Assembly: GCA_022578965.1 (NCBI GenBank)
Contig: MU400545.1
Span: forward strand, 62,001-126,000
DNA length: 64,000 nucleotides
Source: Xylaria sp. FL1777
Taxonomy: Eukaryota > Ascomycota > Sordariomycetes > Xylariales > Xylariaceae
Reading direction: 5' to 3'
Part shown: positions 49,201-62,035 of the stretch, one piece after another
Numbering within the stretch: the first letter of the stretch is position 1
Layout of the letters: each line of letters opens with the position of its first letter
Translations under genes and position numbers: made by a program
Notes under the pieces: generated by a model
Databases searched by the model: none
Seen by the model: only the letters and a program-made list of their open reading frames with translations
What the model was told of the DNA's origin: nothing

Positions 49201-52200
49201 CGAGTCCCCTCTTCATTACCTGTCGTGTTCTGCTGAAGCGAATACCCCCCCTTTATTTCGCCTCTCGATGTCGCTTTGCAGGCGAGGCTTTGCGAGTGTT
49301 AGACGCATCCGTGAAACGTCTGCATATCCCCATCACCAACAACTCCATCCCAGTGCTCTCGTACGTTGAGTGATGCCGTAGCCTTACGATAAGAAACTTA
49401 GTCCTGCTCAATTACACTGCTACGTAGTGTTCAAAAGCTGGGCCTTAACACGATGTACACATACTGCGTACAGTATCTAATGCCAAGCAAGCCATGCGTA
49501 CCTCACTGCTTTACGAGGTGCACAGGCTCCCAGCATCTACAGGACGCTATTGTTATTTTATACCAGGCTCTACCCATGTCTCCTTTCTAGTGTAGTTGCA
49601 CTGTCGCTCTGGACCAATCCATTGCTAGCACCATCTCCCAGCCTCAAATGCAACATCGCAACCCTCAATCCAGACCCCTTATGCCATGCTCGCCAAGGAC
49701 TGTGTGTCCTCCTAACCCAGTCGGCTCTTCCCGGATACAGCATCATGCAGACACTACAGATAGTGTAGGGACCTACTTTTCTCGCGTCTCTACCACGCGA
49801 GGAATGAACTGGGTTTTTTATAAACAGTGACACGCGATGCTAGCATAATCGAAAATAGAGAACGAGGTGGAGGTGATTGCCACCAAAGTACCTGTCTAGT
49901 ACTACGCACACCATTGACGGGGACAGAAGGGTCCATTATCCCGGTATGCGGTAACACAAGATGCATGGAGGAGAGCGAACCCAGTCAAAGCCACCCTTCG
50001 CGCCTCTCGAAACGAAACAGCTGTCCCCAAGATACTTGCAGGTTGGTTGAAACAAAAAGGCAGGGATACTTGGAGATTCACGCATTATTTGCTTCGATCA
50101 GGCCACCGAACTACTACTACAACCTGCTTGAGTCCAATACTCGTTGTCTTCCATACTGCCTCACTCTTTCGTATGGTATCGAAACCCGGCACCGGCACAT
50201 AGTACCGAGATTATCTCATGCAAGTAGGTAGTGATACCGGACGAGCAGGGTCGTTGCGAATACCATAGTATGCTAGTTCCCAGGAGGGATTCATGCAGGA
50301 GTTAGGTACCCCTCTCAGATCCTCGGACCAGGCTACCTGCAGCGAATCGCAACATTCCGGGGCACCGGGGGGGAGCATTCATGGGGGTCTGCAGATGAGG
50401 TGAGCAGTCCGTGAAAGCAGCTTTAAGCTGCGATTCAGCCTGCTAGCTTTTACCCGTCGCTTACATATTCCTCACAAGACGACTGACTCTAAGTACCTAC
50501 CCGGAGAAATTGAGATGCACTTGAGCTGTATTATACTCATGAACGATATACCTATTCTTCGCATCCATATCACGGCAGATTGCCTTGAGAATAAAGGCTA
50601 TGTGGTAAGTCCTCACTGTGCGGCGACTCTTGAGAGTGAGCTCCAAAAACACCAAGTGGTGTCGCGCTTGCATTGTTATCATATAACATGATAGGACTGA
50701 AGTCAGCCCGCATCTGCAGAGCCAATTCCCCGGCTGTCATACCCGGTCCGTGTAAGCGTAGGAAATCGGCCAAAGGCGCGCTCTTCCCCATTCCGCTCCG
50801 TTGCGTCAAGTATACAACGCGTCAAGGGCATGGTTGTTGGACCGTCGACAAAATGACCCTCATGTCTGTAGCGCTCCACGTCCAAAGTCGTGGAGAAGGG
50901 CTCCAAATCCTTGTAGCCCAAAGAATCACCTAGCGGGGTCTTTCATTCTATTGTCCTCCGCTTCATTTCCCACTGGCATTGCTGTTGGAATGACGGGCCG
51001 TGTTGTTGGTCATAGCCCAAGGATTTGCACATCGCCTAGCTAAGAAGCAATAACATCAAATTCTTTCCTTTTATTGCAATCAGATTTGAATAATAAGATC
51101 TCTTAGAGCCAATAAGTTACTTTATTGATACGTCCGACTGAGGTATTTGGCACTACAGGTGGTTGACTAGCTTCATGCTCATGAGGGGATTCCCAGTTCC
51201 CCCTCAGTTTACCAACGCCCTCTATGGTGTTAACTCAGGGGTTTATAACACGTACAATACAAGTCACAGTAATCGTTCATATATACTGAAGATTTTTTCC
51301 CACCTTACTTACTGTCAGATCAGTCAATCAAATGTTCATATATCCACTCTTTCACTGCAATGAAGAGTTCATATTACCCCCTTTCCTTTCTCCAACCTTC
51401 CATTACAAGTCTAAGCCCTGCGCTACCATTATTATTTACTCATCTACATTTATACCTACCTCAGCTACTTTTAAAGGTCTTCCTTATCGTCTGCTAGGAT
51501 CGCCGCAACTTATTCTTGATTCAAAGCTCTAGCTTCTATTAGTCGGGACTTAACAGCTCTACCACATCCATTTTTTCATCGATGAAAGGTAAATTGGAGT
51601 ATTTTATTTTGAAGTTATCCCCAACTCCTAGGTTTCATCGCACTCACGAAATTAAAATAAACAGCCATTTTGAGTAAAAAAAATGCTTATTCTTCAACCC
51701 GGCGATGCTTTTCCGCACGTGATTGTAGCTTACTTCAAATTAAACCTCATCATGCGACAAACGACGGCGATTGCAGCTCTATGACTGACTCTCGTTACCC
51801 TGTTACCCTTGGGTTCAGTGTCCAGTCACTCGATTGATATGAGATAATGAGGGCGAAATTATAGTAACGAGAACTAAAAAAGCCATGCAGCCGAGAAATT
51901 CGTTGCTAGGTGTTGCGAAAAGCATACTGGCTTGAAGATAGAACGAGCTACCAATAAAAAGCTGATGCTAGTCTGTCATGAAGTTAGAAGTTCACCAAGT
52001 CAGGTACTACATGAGTAATTTTCATAGCAAGTGTCATAAAATACTAAAGCTTGTGGAAGGTGAGAATCTACGTCGAGGTATGGGCGGATAGGTACACATA
52101 GCTCTCGAAGATATATAATGACTAGGCCTTTCGAATAATGTAAAGTCTTACCGATATAAGCCCACAAATATAAAATCCTATTGTTCTTTATAAATGTATC

Positions 52201-52325
52201 ATTCATAGTTGATGAAGATGACAAGTCTAAATTTAGATACAAATTTTCTAAAATTGCTGCAGACACATCATATATATTCTCCGGACACACGTACACTAGC
52301 CATCATTAACCAACTAAGAATCTGC
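46243..52325. other. 6 kb gene-poor region
   Basis: No spliced or simple gene could be supported on either strand. Longest frames (48914-49369, 49827-50231 on plus; 52000-52296 on minus) have composition unlike neighbours and no domain. Base composition is mixed, not uniformly AT-rich, so it is not a simple RIP tract. Possible contents are non-coding transcripts, decayed genes or long promoters. A few TACCTA words and a (GATA/TAGG) tract near 47530-47548 are present. Confidence 0.5.
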
Positions 52326-54481
52326 TCAAGGCAAGCTTAACCAGAGCTCCAACATCTTGGGATAATTGGGCGTTCCCAGCCCAGTCACAGGATCCCAGCC
52401 TTTAACGGCATGGAACCCGTTGGTGCCGCAACCAGGGTTCGTGCCGTTGGTGATATCGTTCAGCACCTGGGGGTTCTCATACAGTGTCGGGTTCACGAAG
52501 CCGAGGGGTCCTTTGCCCACCTTGATTCGCTCCTCAACGATGCGATTCAGCAGCGACGCAAAGATAGGCGCCGACATGCTCGTCCCGCCGCTGATACCGA
52601 AACTTCCGTCGTACCAGCCGGGATAGTTCCACCCATTGGCAGACACGTCAGGAATACCGTGGCCATTGCGATTGTCTACATTCAACAGATGTCAGTATTT
52701 TCCACTCGTCCTCCGCTCGTTTTCAGGGGATTGCAAAGGAGAAAAATAAAAAGAAAGCGGGGTATGAACATACAGATGCCTCCATTCGTGGCGTTTTGCC
52801 AGTTTCCGTTGTAATAATACGGGTACGGCGGGTTGGCCGTGTCGAAGAAGTGCTTCACGGCCTTCGCTTGATACGTAGGGATGGGGAATATGTTAGAAAA
52901 GCCGCCGCTGGAGCTGTAGTTGCCGTCGAGGCGGTCCTCCTGTACGAGCACGGCGCTCTCGGGCTCAAAGACCGTGTGACCGGGAAATACCTCAGTGGCG
53001 CCGACGTTGGTGACCCACGGACAACTGCAAGCTTCCGAGGGGGTGAAGACGTCGTCGTTATCGCCGAGGCATCCGTAGTAACTCCCTGTTCCGTACGTGC
53101 CGTAGTTGTAGCCGCCCACACCGGTGTCGCCCGACGCGATCAGGATAGTCACGCCCTGCAATGCCAGCTTCAAGTACTCGTTGCACTGTCGCTGTTGGTA
53201 GAAGTACGGCAGGTCCTGTTCGTACACGCCGTACGAGATGCTGATTATATTGGTTGGCTCATAGACACCACACTGGAGCTGCCCGAGATAGGGGTCCTCG
53301 ACCGCTGGGCTGGCGGTGTCGGGATATACTGGGTCTTGGCACTCCTCGATGGTACAGTCACCCGTCTCTCCAAAGGCTGTATAGTTGCAATACGAGCCGT
53401 CGATTGCATCGAGAAAGGTGTTAAAGATGCCCCTGCTGCCGGTGTAATAGGCGTAGTACTCATCGTCTGTCTGGTACAGAGTGATGGTCTGTGGGAAGAT
53501 GATGGGATACGCAATGGTGAAATCAAGACCACTCTCTCCGCCGTAGAAACCAGCCAGAGGTGCAACACCGCCGTCGATTGACTCCAGTATTGGATGTGTG
53601 CCATTGGCAATGGAGGGCGTGTAGGCATTGAAAAACAAGTCAAGATCAGGCTGATCATAATAGTCGCCTTCCTCGAAGATGCCCATCGAGTTCTTGGGGC
53701 TAACTTTGGCATTGGGAGAAGGCGCTGAAAAGTCGTAAAGAGCTCGGAGGCAAGCCGGCGTAATGAGACTGTCACAGTTGGAAAGATCGTTGCGGTCTCT
53801 CGCGAGGACTTCTTCCGCGTTCTTTACAGGCCGTGGCAGCGTATTCTTAGACCGTCTGTGCGAGTTGCCTTTTGCTGTGTCCCTCTTTGCTACCCCTCTG
53901 CGACGAAGACGCTTTAGGTCCATCGTGATGGACTTGACGCCGGGAGTAATGTAATCGATGTGCTCCTGGATATGCGCGGGCAGGTGGTAGGCATTGCTGC
54001 CAATCATGACCTTGTCATTGTCGTCATCAACATCACGCTTGCCATCGTGGTAATACTCCGTCTTTAGGAGCTTCTCAGCCTCTTTCACGGTGGCATCAAA
54101 AGCCAGCCAAAGCTTGTTATCGCTATGAGTGATGCGCGTCCTTGCAATGCCAGCGTCGACTAGCCACCCGGTAACGGCTTCAACAGAGGCATCAGAAGGG
54201 CGGAAAGCATCTATCACTTGGTCCTGACTCCAGTGCTTCCCGAAGTTGGGCGATGACGGATGCGAAACATCCATGAGCCACTCCTCAGCCCTGATTGTAG
54301 CCTCAGCATTGTGCTTGAGGCCAATGCGCATAGGAAGGATAGAATCCTCAGGAGCACGCTTAGCAAGCCTGGGATGGTGACGTTCACGCTTCTCGTGCAA
54401 AACATGGGTCGATGGCACGACAGCAGCCGTCGCGATGCCCAGAAGGGCCCACACAGCTTGTAGTAGAGCAATCAAATGCAT
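52326..54481 (-). CDS. Secreted tripeptidyl-peptidase-like sedolisin (S53 peptidase)
   Basis: Two exons, 54481-52774 and 52675-52326 (98 bp intron), encode 685 residues. A signal peptide (HLIALLQAVWALLGIATAA) is followed by the S53 propeptide (HHPRLAKRAPEDSILPMRIGL, PSSPNFGKHWSQDQV, AYHLPAHIQEHIDYITPGV) with dibasic stretches at its end. The mature domain has the catalytic Glu316 and Asp320 (ESGLDFTIAYP), the oxyanion Asp452 (SGDTGVGG) and nucleophile Ser602 (GGTSMSAP). The calcium motif WDPVTGLGTPNY is near the C-terminus. It is therefore a complete secreted acidic peptidase that probably frees tripeptides from protein N-termini outside the cell. The ATG at 54481 is chosen because upstream in-frame residues are not secretory. 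Confidence 0.93.
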
Positions 54482-55606
54482 GGCTGCGGGTGACGACAAC
54501 TTAGAGGGACGTCGGCTCTCATAGTCTTGGCATCGGGGGCTTTTATGCCCAGCGCCAAACCCATCACGTCTTCCATTGTTATCAAGGTGATGTCGTCGAA
54601 AATGCAGGTCGAGTCTCACGCCCATGGAACTATCCTCTTTCGAGAAGGAGGTTGGACTGATAACGTCGCCGCCCCTGTCTCGATCCTACGTTGCCCGGGA
54701 GAGAGTTCTACCGGGATACCGAGACATCGCACCCAAGGCGCAGGTAGGTATGCACCTGTATATATGTTATTTGTGATACTCCGTTGTCGTGGATCGGAAA
54801 AAATGTTTAAGCGAAGATCTTAAGAGTCGCTAATTTAGGCGAAGAAACGTGAACATGAGTTACAGAGTCTATCCAGTAAACGATGTCGAACTATCACTTA
54901 TGGGGTTGCCTATCTGCATCATGACGGAAATAAAGGTCTTAGAATAGAAAGCAGACACATTACCTGGGTTGCTTTCCCCCGATGGCGTATGTACCTTGCA
55001 GATTTGAGCTCATTGGGTTGGCTGCAGCAGTCTTATCAAAGCGGAAAGATTAGTCACATATCAAACAAATATGCTGGACTTCTCATTCGTTTTTAATGAA
55101 GCTATTTATCAAATTAGTATACTGAAGTGAACTATACGAGTAGGATATAATAAGGAGTACTGACTTAGCCCCGTACTCTAAGAGGTAGGTTGAATCTATA
55201 GAGCATAGTGTATATTATAGCTGGTCTCTTAATTCAGAACTGCTTAACCGAATAGAGCGCAATGCAAATTCAATAAATGGAAACTTTCACGATGTTATCT
55301 CATAGGCCTATAATTTGACAAACTCCCAAAGTAATACTATAGGAAGGAATGGGGAACTCTCCGAGATGAGAGCATGCTTGAGGGTCAAATATTGAAGAAG
55401 GTAAGAAAGAGAGGAAACAGGTCTCAAATTGGATTAAATGGGGAAACCCTTCAACAACCCGGCAACATTAACTTCTTCCGACTCAGCTCGCCGAAGCTCC
55501 GGGTGCTGTTTGGTCGGCAAGCCCAATTGATAGAAGTATTGGAACTTGCTATGGCACTATTTCGTACCTAAACACTTTCACCGTAAAACGATGTAATACA
55601 GTGTAC
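54482..55606. other. Intergenic stretch
   Basis: Promoter of the sedolisin on the left. AT-rich in the middle (55080-55320). The frame at 55374-55571 is not supported. Confidence 0.5.
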
Positions 55607-57129
55607 CTAAGCTCCCTCCAAAAGAAGTTTCTCAACTTTCTCACGTGCCTTCTCCATCTCCTCTTCGGTCATCGGCACGGGATCCGTCTCACCGGCATAG
55701 AAATGATTATAGGGCGACGGGAAAGCCGCTGCGAGTCTTCCGATCCTGGCTGTGATGAAACCCTCCCAGAAAGCCTCAAATCCTTCCTTAGTGATAAACC
55801 GCTCTAACTCACTTCCGCTGGCTAAGACACGTACGCGCCCCGTCTCTTCTTCACGTCGAGTATAGATAGGGTCGGCTTGTGCAAAGGCTAGCTCGGCATA
55901 TTTGATGAAACAGATGACGTGTATCTTGTCGATCTGGCAACCGTCCTTATGCATGACGAGAATAGAACCGCAATATGTCGAAGCGAGCTGTTCCGGAAGC
56001 GTCCAGCCGTCAGAGTGATCGAGGTTCCAGGCATGAAACTCTGACGCCTTACCCTGGGCATAGATGCGTCCTTCCCAGTTGTGAAGGAGGAGGGTTTTGT
56101 CTCGGTCATTGATGGGATCGAGGGTGTTGTGGCATGGTTGGATAACCCACGGTAGTTGAGCCATGGCGGCAAATCTGCACGGTGAACGCATTCCGAAGAA
56201 ATTCTTCGATAAGGCATCCTTAGACAAGACCTGGACATTCTCGATTCTCTCGACTGGTTTGCCTGAGAGCGCGAAGAAGCGTAGCTTGTCACCATCACAA
56301 TGGATTTTTACAGCTGGCCAAAGTGATACTTCTTCTTCTGGACGGCCGTAAGACTTGATAGGTAGACGATGAAGCTTTGAAATCCAAGGGTTGTCAGGAC
56401 GCGTGTAATACCATTCAATGATCATGCGCAGGTCACGGGGAGAAGCATCTTCATAGCACACTTTAGTGACGCCCTTAGCCTCGTAGGTACCAAAGCAAAT
56501 GAAAACAGCAGAGCCAAAGTAAACTCTAAGACTTCCCGGATCGGCAAGCGCAAAAATGGACTTATTCATGTTATGGCCGTCGCCTACGCGTGCTTTTGGA
56601 GCCGTGAATTGCCGAATGCCATGGCCAATCTTGCGATGGATGAGACTCTTGTTGATATCTTCTATGGCCAGCTCATTGGCAGATTTCTTGAGCGGCTTCT
56701 TCGTAACAATGCCGAGAGCTCTCACGATTGAGATGTCAAGTGTCTTGAGGTTGATCCAAACCCAGGCTGCTTTATCGGCGTTCATGGGGAAAAGAATGGC
56801 TCTCACGTTAGTGGTCGGGGCCTTGTTGACATGGAACCCATCTTTGATGGTTTTGCAAAGGGTTTTATGGTGAGGCCAATCTTTCATAAAACATCCTCGA
56901 TTACAATACCGCTACCATCAAGGTTGAGGTAAGTGAACAGAGAGCAGAGGATGGCTTTACTTACGGCTCCACAGCTAGAACATCGCATCTCGGACTGGGA
57001 ATCGCACACTACGCAGCTGCTGAGGGCGCCAACATCTTTTACACCATCTGCAGGATCGAAATGCTTAGCAGCGTGTCCTTCGTTCGCATTACTGCACGGG
57101 AGGCCCGTTTGCTCGGGTTGAGTTGCCAT
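55607..57129 (-). CDS. MYND zinc-finger protein of unknown function
   Basis: Two exons, 57129-56965 and 56911-55607, give 489 residues; the 53 bp intron falls inside the MYND finger and both halves fit. The finger reads CVVCDSQSEMRCSSCGA|RYCNRGCFMKDWPHHKTLC with the expected Cys pattern and closing His/Cys. The remaining about 420 residues have no domain I recognise but look well ordered (ALADPGSLRVYFGSAVFICFGTYE; WYYTRPDNPWISKLHRLPIK; RYAELAF-type text). MYND fingers mediate protein contacts. The gene has no SET signature, so it is not obviously a methyltransferase. Such MYND-only proteins are common in agaric and ascomycete genomes. Confidence 0.75.
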
Positions 57130-58073
57130 TATGTGATTGGTTAGCTTGCTTGCTGTCGCTTGTCGAGATCACAGAAAAACACCAAACTCAGAGGTAGAAT
57201 AAGGTTGGATGTGGGGGAGTACAAAGATGGATGGAAGGAACGGGATTTTCTTTTATAAAATGCCCGAAGAGTGTGCGAGCTCTTATTCAATATGGCGCTA
57301 AGCGACGTTGCCAGGGAAATCTGCGTGTGACTTTGTGACTTTGCTGCGTTGCTAATTCGATACTTCAATATTTCGATACTTACCTACTTTGTATGTTTGT
57401 TACCTTCTAATAACCACCAGCATGCAGCGTTTATCCGGAATGTGCTGCTGCTATAACTATTAGTCGCCAACAGTTCTTAACAACTAGGGACCTGATATAC
57501 TATTACTACTTGGGTTGCAATATAATACTAGACTAACAGGTGCAGTGCTTTGGCCCTGCGTTTAAAAAAGAATCTAAGATAAATTATGATGTATAGATAT
57601 AGGTTGAAATAATTTGAAATCATAGATTAAAAGTTCTCTTGTTATAGATTTTTTTTATTAATATGTTTATGCTTTTTTCTTTTAATGTGTTTTAAAAAAA
57701 AGCAAAAACATAAGTAATAAATTTAATTATAAACTTAAGCATTATTACATTTCTTTAGTTTTAATTATTAAAAAAACTATTAATTTAATACTACTGTTGT
57801 AATTATCTTTATTCTCTATTAATAAGAATAATTCTTAAGTAACTACCTATAGATATTTATGTTCTTAGTAGGGGCTAAGGTTGCAGAAGGGTAAAAGGGA
57901 CTTTGATTTTCATGAGGCAGTCTTGTGTTTTCTATATAAAAACCTAGTTTCCTTCTAATAATTCTTGGGGAAACCCAGGAACGAGATATATTGAGCCTTT
58001 ACCCTTAACTATGACTTACCAGCTACCCTCTAGTGACCCAACTTCACTTTGGAGATAAACACTTCTGACAGTT
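57130..58073. other. AT-rich intergenic stretch
   Basis: 57550-57850 is dominated by A and T runs with almost no coding potential, in contrast to its surroundings; it could be a RIP-mutated repeat. No inverted or direct terminal repeat was found by eye. Confidence 0.55.
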
Positions 58074-58544
58074 CTATCGTTTAAAAGGCGCCCATTGAAT
58101 GCTACGCCCGTCTTGTTGACAGAACCTCTCAGTCACATGGAAAGATTCCCAAAAGAGTTTATCAAGGCGGTCAATATTTCCAACACATTCAAGGGCATCT
58201 AGAATTTTATTCTCGGCTTCTCCAATGGCGATGTTGGCGCTTAACTTTACACCCCAAGCGTAGGGTGTGAAGATGCCGTTTTTTGGCAGCTGCCTCAACC
58301 AGAAATTCCTTTCAGTTTCAATGGCAGTCTTGAGTGTGGATAAGATTTGTGTCGTCACAGTTGAGGCGTCTCTAGGAGGAGAGATATATGCGCCATTCCT
58401 GTCTGTAACAATACCCTCTGGATAGTTGATAGCAACAACTCGACAAATTAGCTCATCAACAGTTGGAACCCTGGGAATCTCTTCAATAAAGACCTCCCAG
58501 AATTCAGGAGTGGGGGTTTGACCTCTGGGTTTTGAGGAAGACAT
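58074..58544 (-). CDS. Small protein of unknown function
   Basis: A 156-residue frame from ATG 58544 (an in-frame start at 58610 would add Gln-rich text). The middle is evenly composed: TPEFWEVFIEEIPRVPTVDELICRVVAINYPEGIV and TVTTQILSTLKTAIETERNFWLRQLPKNGIFTPYAWGVKLSANIAI. It has amphipathic helices, no signal peptide and no motif I know. It stands alone in AT-rich DNA with no clear operon-like partner. Composition favours a real, probably lineage-restricted gene, but conservation is untested. Confidence 0.5.
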   Translation of the reverse strand: MSSSKPRGQTPTPEFWEVFIEEIPRVPTVDELICRVVAINYPEGIVTDRNGAYISPPRDASTVTTQILSTLKTAIETERNFWLRQLPKNGIFTPYAWGVKLSANIAIGEAENKILDALECVGNIDRLDKLFWESFHVTERFCQQDGRSIQWAPFKR

Positions 58545-60122
58545 TTGGTGGTGAGGTTGTACAGGCCAAGTTGATTGTTGTTGTTGAGGTAACAATTCTA
58601 GTAATACCAAGGTTGAGTTGTTTGTATGGTGAATAAGAGCCGTATAAAGAGTATGTGCGTATTTTGCAAGAATATATAGCTGTTTCTTTCATGTTCATTG
58701 TTCTCCCTGTTTTGTTGCAATATAATTGTTTGTGTACAGCTTCTTTGAGGCAAATTTTATGCCTGCCAATGAAACTCTAAACTTTATGTGAATGCTTCTT
58801 AATACAGATACACTTTAGCAGGTCTCTTTTGACAAACCTATGCAAGCCCTAAGAATTCTGACAATATTCTAGTATTCTGAATCAGTCATTAGACGTTTGG
58901 CAATTTGCAGGTTTCTTAACTAGCCGCAAGTTAGGATAGTGCCTAGAAGAAACACAGAACACATCAGAATACAAAGCAGGGCATTGCATGTAACACTAAA
59001 CTACCTAGGTATATGATATAACCCCGCTAAAATATAAATTATCAAGAGTATGAGCAAGATTGTAGTGTACTGCCATGATATATGCACCTGCACAACATTT
59101 CACAGTCAAACATGTCAAACGCAAGTATGGTTTGACATACAGCTGTCCCGACGCTATGGTTGAGTTGTGCACTGACCATACCAAAGTGTCCCGGCCACTC
59201 ACATTACATGGATTCGGTTGTACTTGTCCTATCCTGGTAAGCGTATCTACTAGATAGTAGGTATATATTTTGGGACTTCCCAGCCCCGCGGATTTTTAGA
59301 GCTTGGGTGCAACCTGACTCTGAATTATGGCATTCTTGAAATTTCTTGTGTAATTAATTGTCTTTCTATAATTCAGCTTTGTCCTACCTATTAAAGCCGT
59401 ATTGCTCTTTCTTGATACCTAGGTAGTCATTATAATTGTCCAGTCAAGTAGGTGCCTCTAGTATTTGCGAATATACCTAAGTATCTATCTGAGTACCTAG
59501 GTACTCACCATAGTCGTCATATCAAGTAAGAAACCGGGCGAATCCCCTGTCCACTTCCAACACCACTATGTACTATGTAGACTAGTTGTCTCTGAATATC
59601 TCCATGTACTGCGTAGAGCCATCCCCGCACCACGCCCCTGCAGCCCTGTCCGGGTAGTGCAGGGTCCCTAGTTCAGATCTCACCAACCACTCCCAGCCGC
59701 CTTATTATTTATTATCGTGCCAGGTCCTCACCGACAGCGACCTGAGAACTTGTTCTTCATACCACATCTTATCTCCATCTCACTTTCTTGGCCCATTGCA
59801 GAATACTACTCCTCACATACGCAGTGTGAACCTGCAGATTACCATCCTATCCTAGTCGGCACATCCTTTAGCGAGACACGCAGCAAGACAAGTCTTACGG
59901 CCCTGACGTGACGGCTCTTGGCACACTGTTGCGCTGCGCATGCATCTACATCATCGCCGCCAGCCAATTGCTGCTCTATTAGTATCTCCGGCTTCGTAGG
60001 ATATCTTCTTATCTTACTGCGCATTGTACAACCACCCCCACCTTTTCCCGACAACACCCTCAACTCCCCAGAGGCAGATCGCAACAGCATAGATCGCATC
60101 GCATAACAATTACCGAGACAAG
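58545..60122. other. Intergenic stretch with TACCTA clusters
   Basis: No gene supported. TACCTAGGTA-type words cluster at about 59416-59508. The stretch from about 59950 to 60122 is pyrimidine-rich and is probably the 5' leader of the MARVEL gene. Confidence 0.5.
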
Positions 60123-60870
60123 ATGGTATTCGCCATTTTCTTCGCCTTCTGGCGATTCCTGCAGATCATCACTCTGGTAAGCGAATCCCTCCAAATCCCA
60201 CTTCCCTGCGCCTCAGGCAGCTCGACTCTTCTTCACCACGACCATCCCCCCGAAAAGCCCCCCAGGCCAAAATGACCAACCACCGCGAAACTAACCTCGC
60301 CAATCGCCACAGATCCCGACGATTGGCCTCTTGGCGTACTTCGTGGACGGCTACAACAAGCTCAACGCGCTGACACCAACGTACGTCCTCGTGCTCTTCA
60401 TCGTGTCGGTGCTGGCGGGGGCCTGGGCCATCTTCACGCTGTTCTCGTACCACCGGTCGTCGTCGAACGCGACCTTCGTGGCCATCGTGGACGTGCTGTT
60501 CGTGGGCGCCTTCATCGGCGGCGTGTACGCGCTGCGGTTCATCACGGCGGCCGACTGCACCAACGTCGCGCGCGGCTCGCAGGTCGACGTGAGCCTCGGC
60601 ATCTTCGGCAGCGCCTCGCTCAACGGCGTCGACGTCCAGGTCGACAAGTCGTGCGCCATGCTCAAGGCCGCCTTCGCCTTCGGCATCCTCAACACCATCT
60701 TCTTCTTCTTCACCGCCGTCCTCGCCGCCCTCCACGGCGACCGCATGAGCGCCCGCGACCGCAAGACCTACGTCCGCGAGACCCACTCCCATCGCCATAG
60801 CCATCGCTCCAGCCAGGCGCCGCACTCGAGGCATAGCTCACACCACTCGCACCGGCGCGTGTATGTCTGA
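60123..60870 (+). CDS. MARVEL-domain tetraspanning membrane protein
   Basis: Two exons, 60123-60176 and 60313-60870 (136 bp intron), encode 203 residues. The start MVFAIFFAFWRFLQIITL|IPTIGLLAYFVDGY gives the first helix across the intron. Three further helices follow (TYVLVLFIVSVLAGAWAIFTLF, VAIVDVLFVGAFIGGVYALRF, LKAAFAFGILNTIFFFFTAVLA), with a Cys pair in the last loop region (ADC and KSC). The C-terminal tail is His/Arg/Ser-rich (SHRHSHRSS ... HSSHHSH). Fungal MARVEL proteins of this size associate with plasma-membrane or eisosome domains; the role here is inferred from family. The first 18 residues lie in a short exon that a simple frame search misses. Confidence 0.85.
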
Positions 60871-62035
60871 GACTTTTTTTCGATGGCTAAAATGAAAAAA
60901 ACCAACCTGGAGTTGATTTGAGCCGAGTTAATTCCCGGAATCGCTCAACTGAGCGAACGAGCGAATTGATTTACCGGGTCCCCCTTTTTCCTTTCATCTT
61001 TTATCTTTTTTTTCGTTTCAAATGTGTATATGAGGTGTAATTCACATCGGGTGTGATGATGTGTAGAGAAATGATCATCAGATGGGAGAGACAAATACAT
61101 AAACCCTTGACGTTAGTTGGGACTGGACTTGGAAGAATCTGGCGTTTATTTGGAAGGGATAGGAGGGTGGCAAATCTTGGAATGGACGAAAGCCAGCTTT
61201 GCGCTTCGTACGATTATGATGCAATGCCCTACGATTACTACTATTATACAATACGAATTCACTACCTTTCTGTTAGCTCGTTCTCTTTCCCGCGCTGTGG
61301 TTATGCGTATGATCTGTGATGCGATAGGGAGAGTTCGATAATTTAGGGTTATTATACTGTTCTCTGGGTAGTCGCGGTAAATTCTGTCGTATCTTCAGAG
61401 GAGTCCGGCCTATTAAGCCGTAACACACGGATGCGACTCTGAGAGAAATCGATGAAAAGCAAGCCAACACCGCCTATAGTGTCACCAGGTAGTTGGAAGA
61501 AAAAGAGTACTCGATTGAGTAAAATAGTGGAGATGGAATGAATAGGCCAAGATATTTGATTTCTTCCTAAACCAAGACTTGCTGGCTCGTTGGCGCGTGG
61601 GTTAAGGTAATGCTCACCTTTGGGGGTTAAGCACATCCATTGATATGGATGACGATAGCACTTATACCACGTACCCAACCTTGCGAGGCGTTCTCAGCAT
61701 CTTCAGTTCTCTGATCGTCAGGTACCATGCAGTAGCCGTAGACCGCCATGTATGTGAAAGTCCAAAGCCCAAAGCGAAGCTAGGGGTATTTGGCGGTGTA
61801 ATTAGATCATGATGGCATTCATCGCCAACAAGCTTTCGCCGGGATTAATTCCCCACCAGCCGCTCATCGGTTTTCCACACCGCTGAACCATGACGATATC
61901 CACATTCGTCAGTCCACGCAGGATGCCGTTACCACATGTGGGGAGTTGGGGGAACTCTTGCCAAGGGCCATGGTGGTTTATTCCTTTCATGGCCAGCCAA
62001 TTTCAAGGCTGCAATTGACGTTCCGTCGCCGAATT
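60871..62035. other. Convergent intergenic stretch
   Basis: No gene supported between the MARVEL gene (+) and DPH2 (-); small frames on both strands lack structure. Confidence 0.5.

Noticed and set aside
48914..49369. 151-residue plus-strand frame in the gene-poor interval
   Set aside because: No domain, irregular composition, another frame overlaps it; not distinguishable from chance.
50570..50921. Two overlapping minus-strand frames with some protein-like text
   Set aside because: Neither extends to a plausible gene or splice structure; perhaps a decayed gene but not supportable.
52000..52296. 98-residue minus-strand frame near the sedolisin 3' end
   Set aside because: Begins at a non-ATG codon, AT-rich, no recognised domain, and no joining exon found.
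60169..60834. 221-residue minus-strand frame
   Set aside because: Shadow of the GC-rich MARVEL exon.
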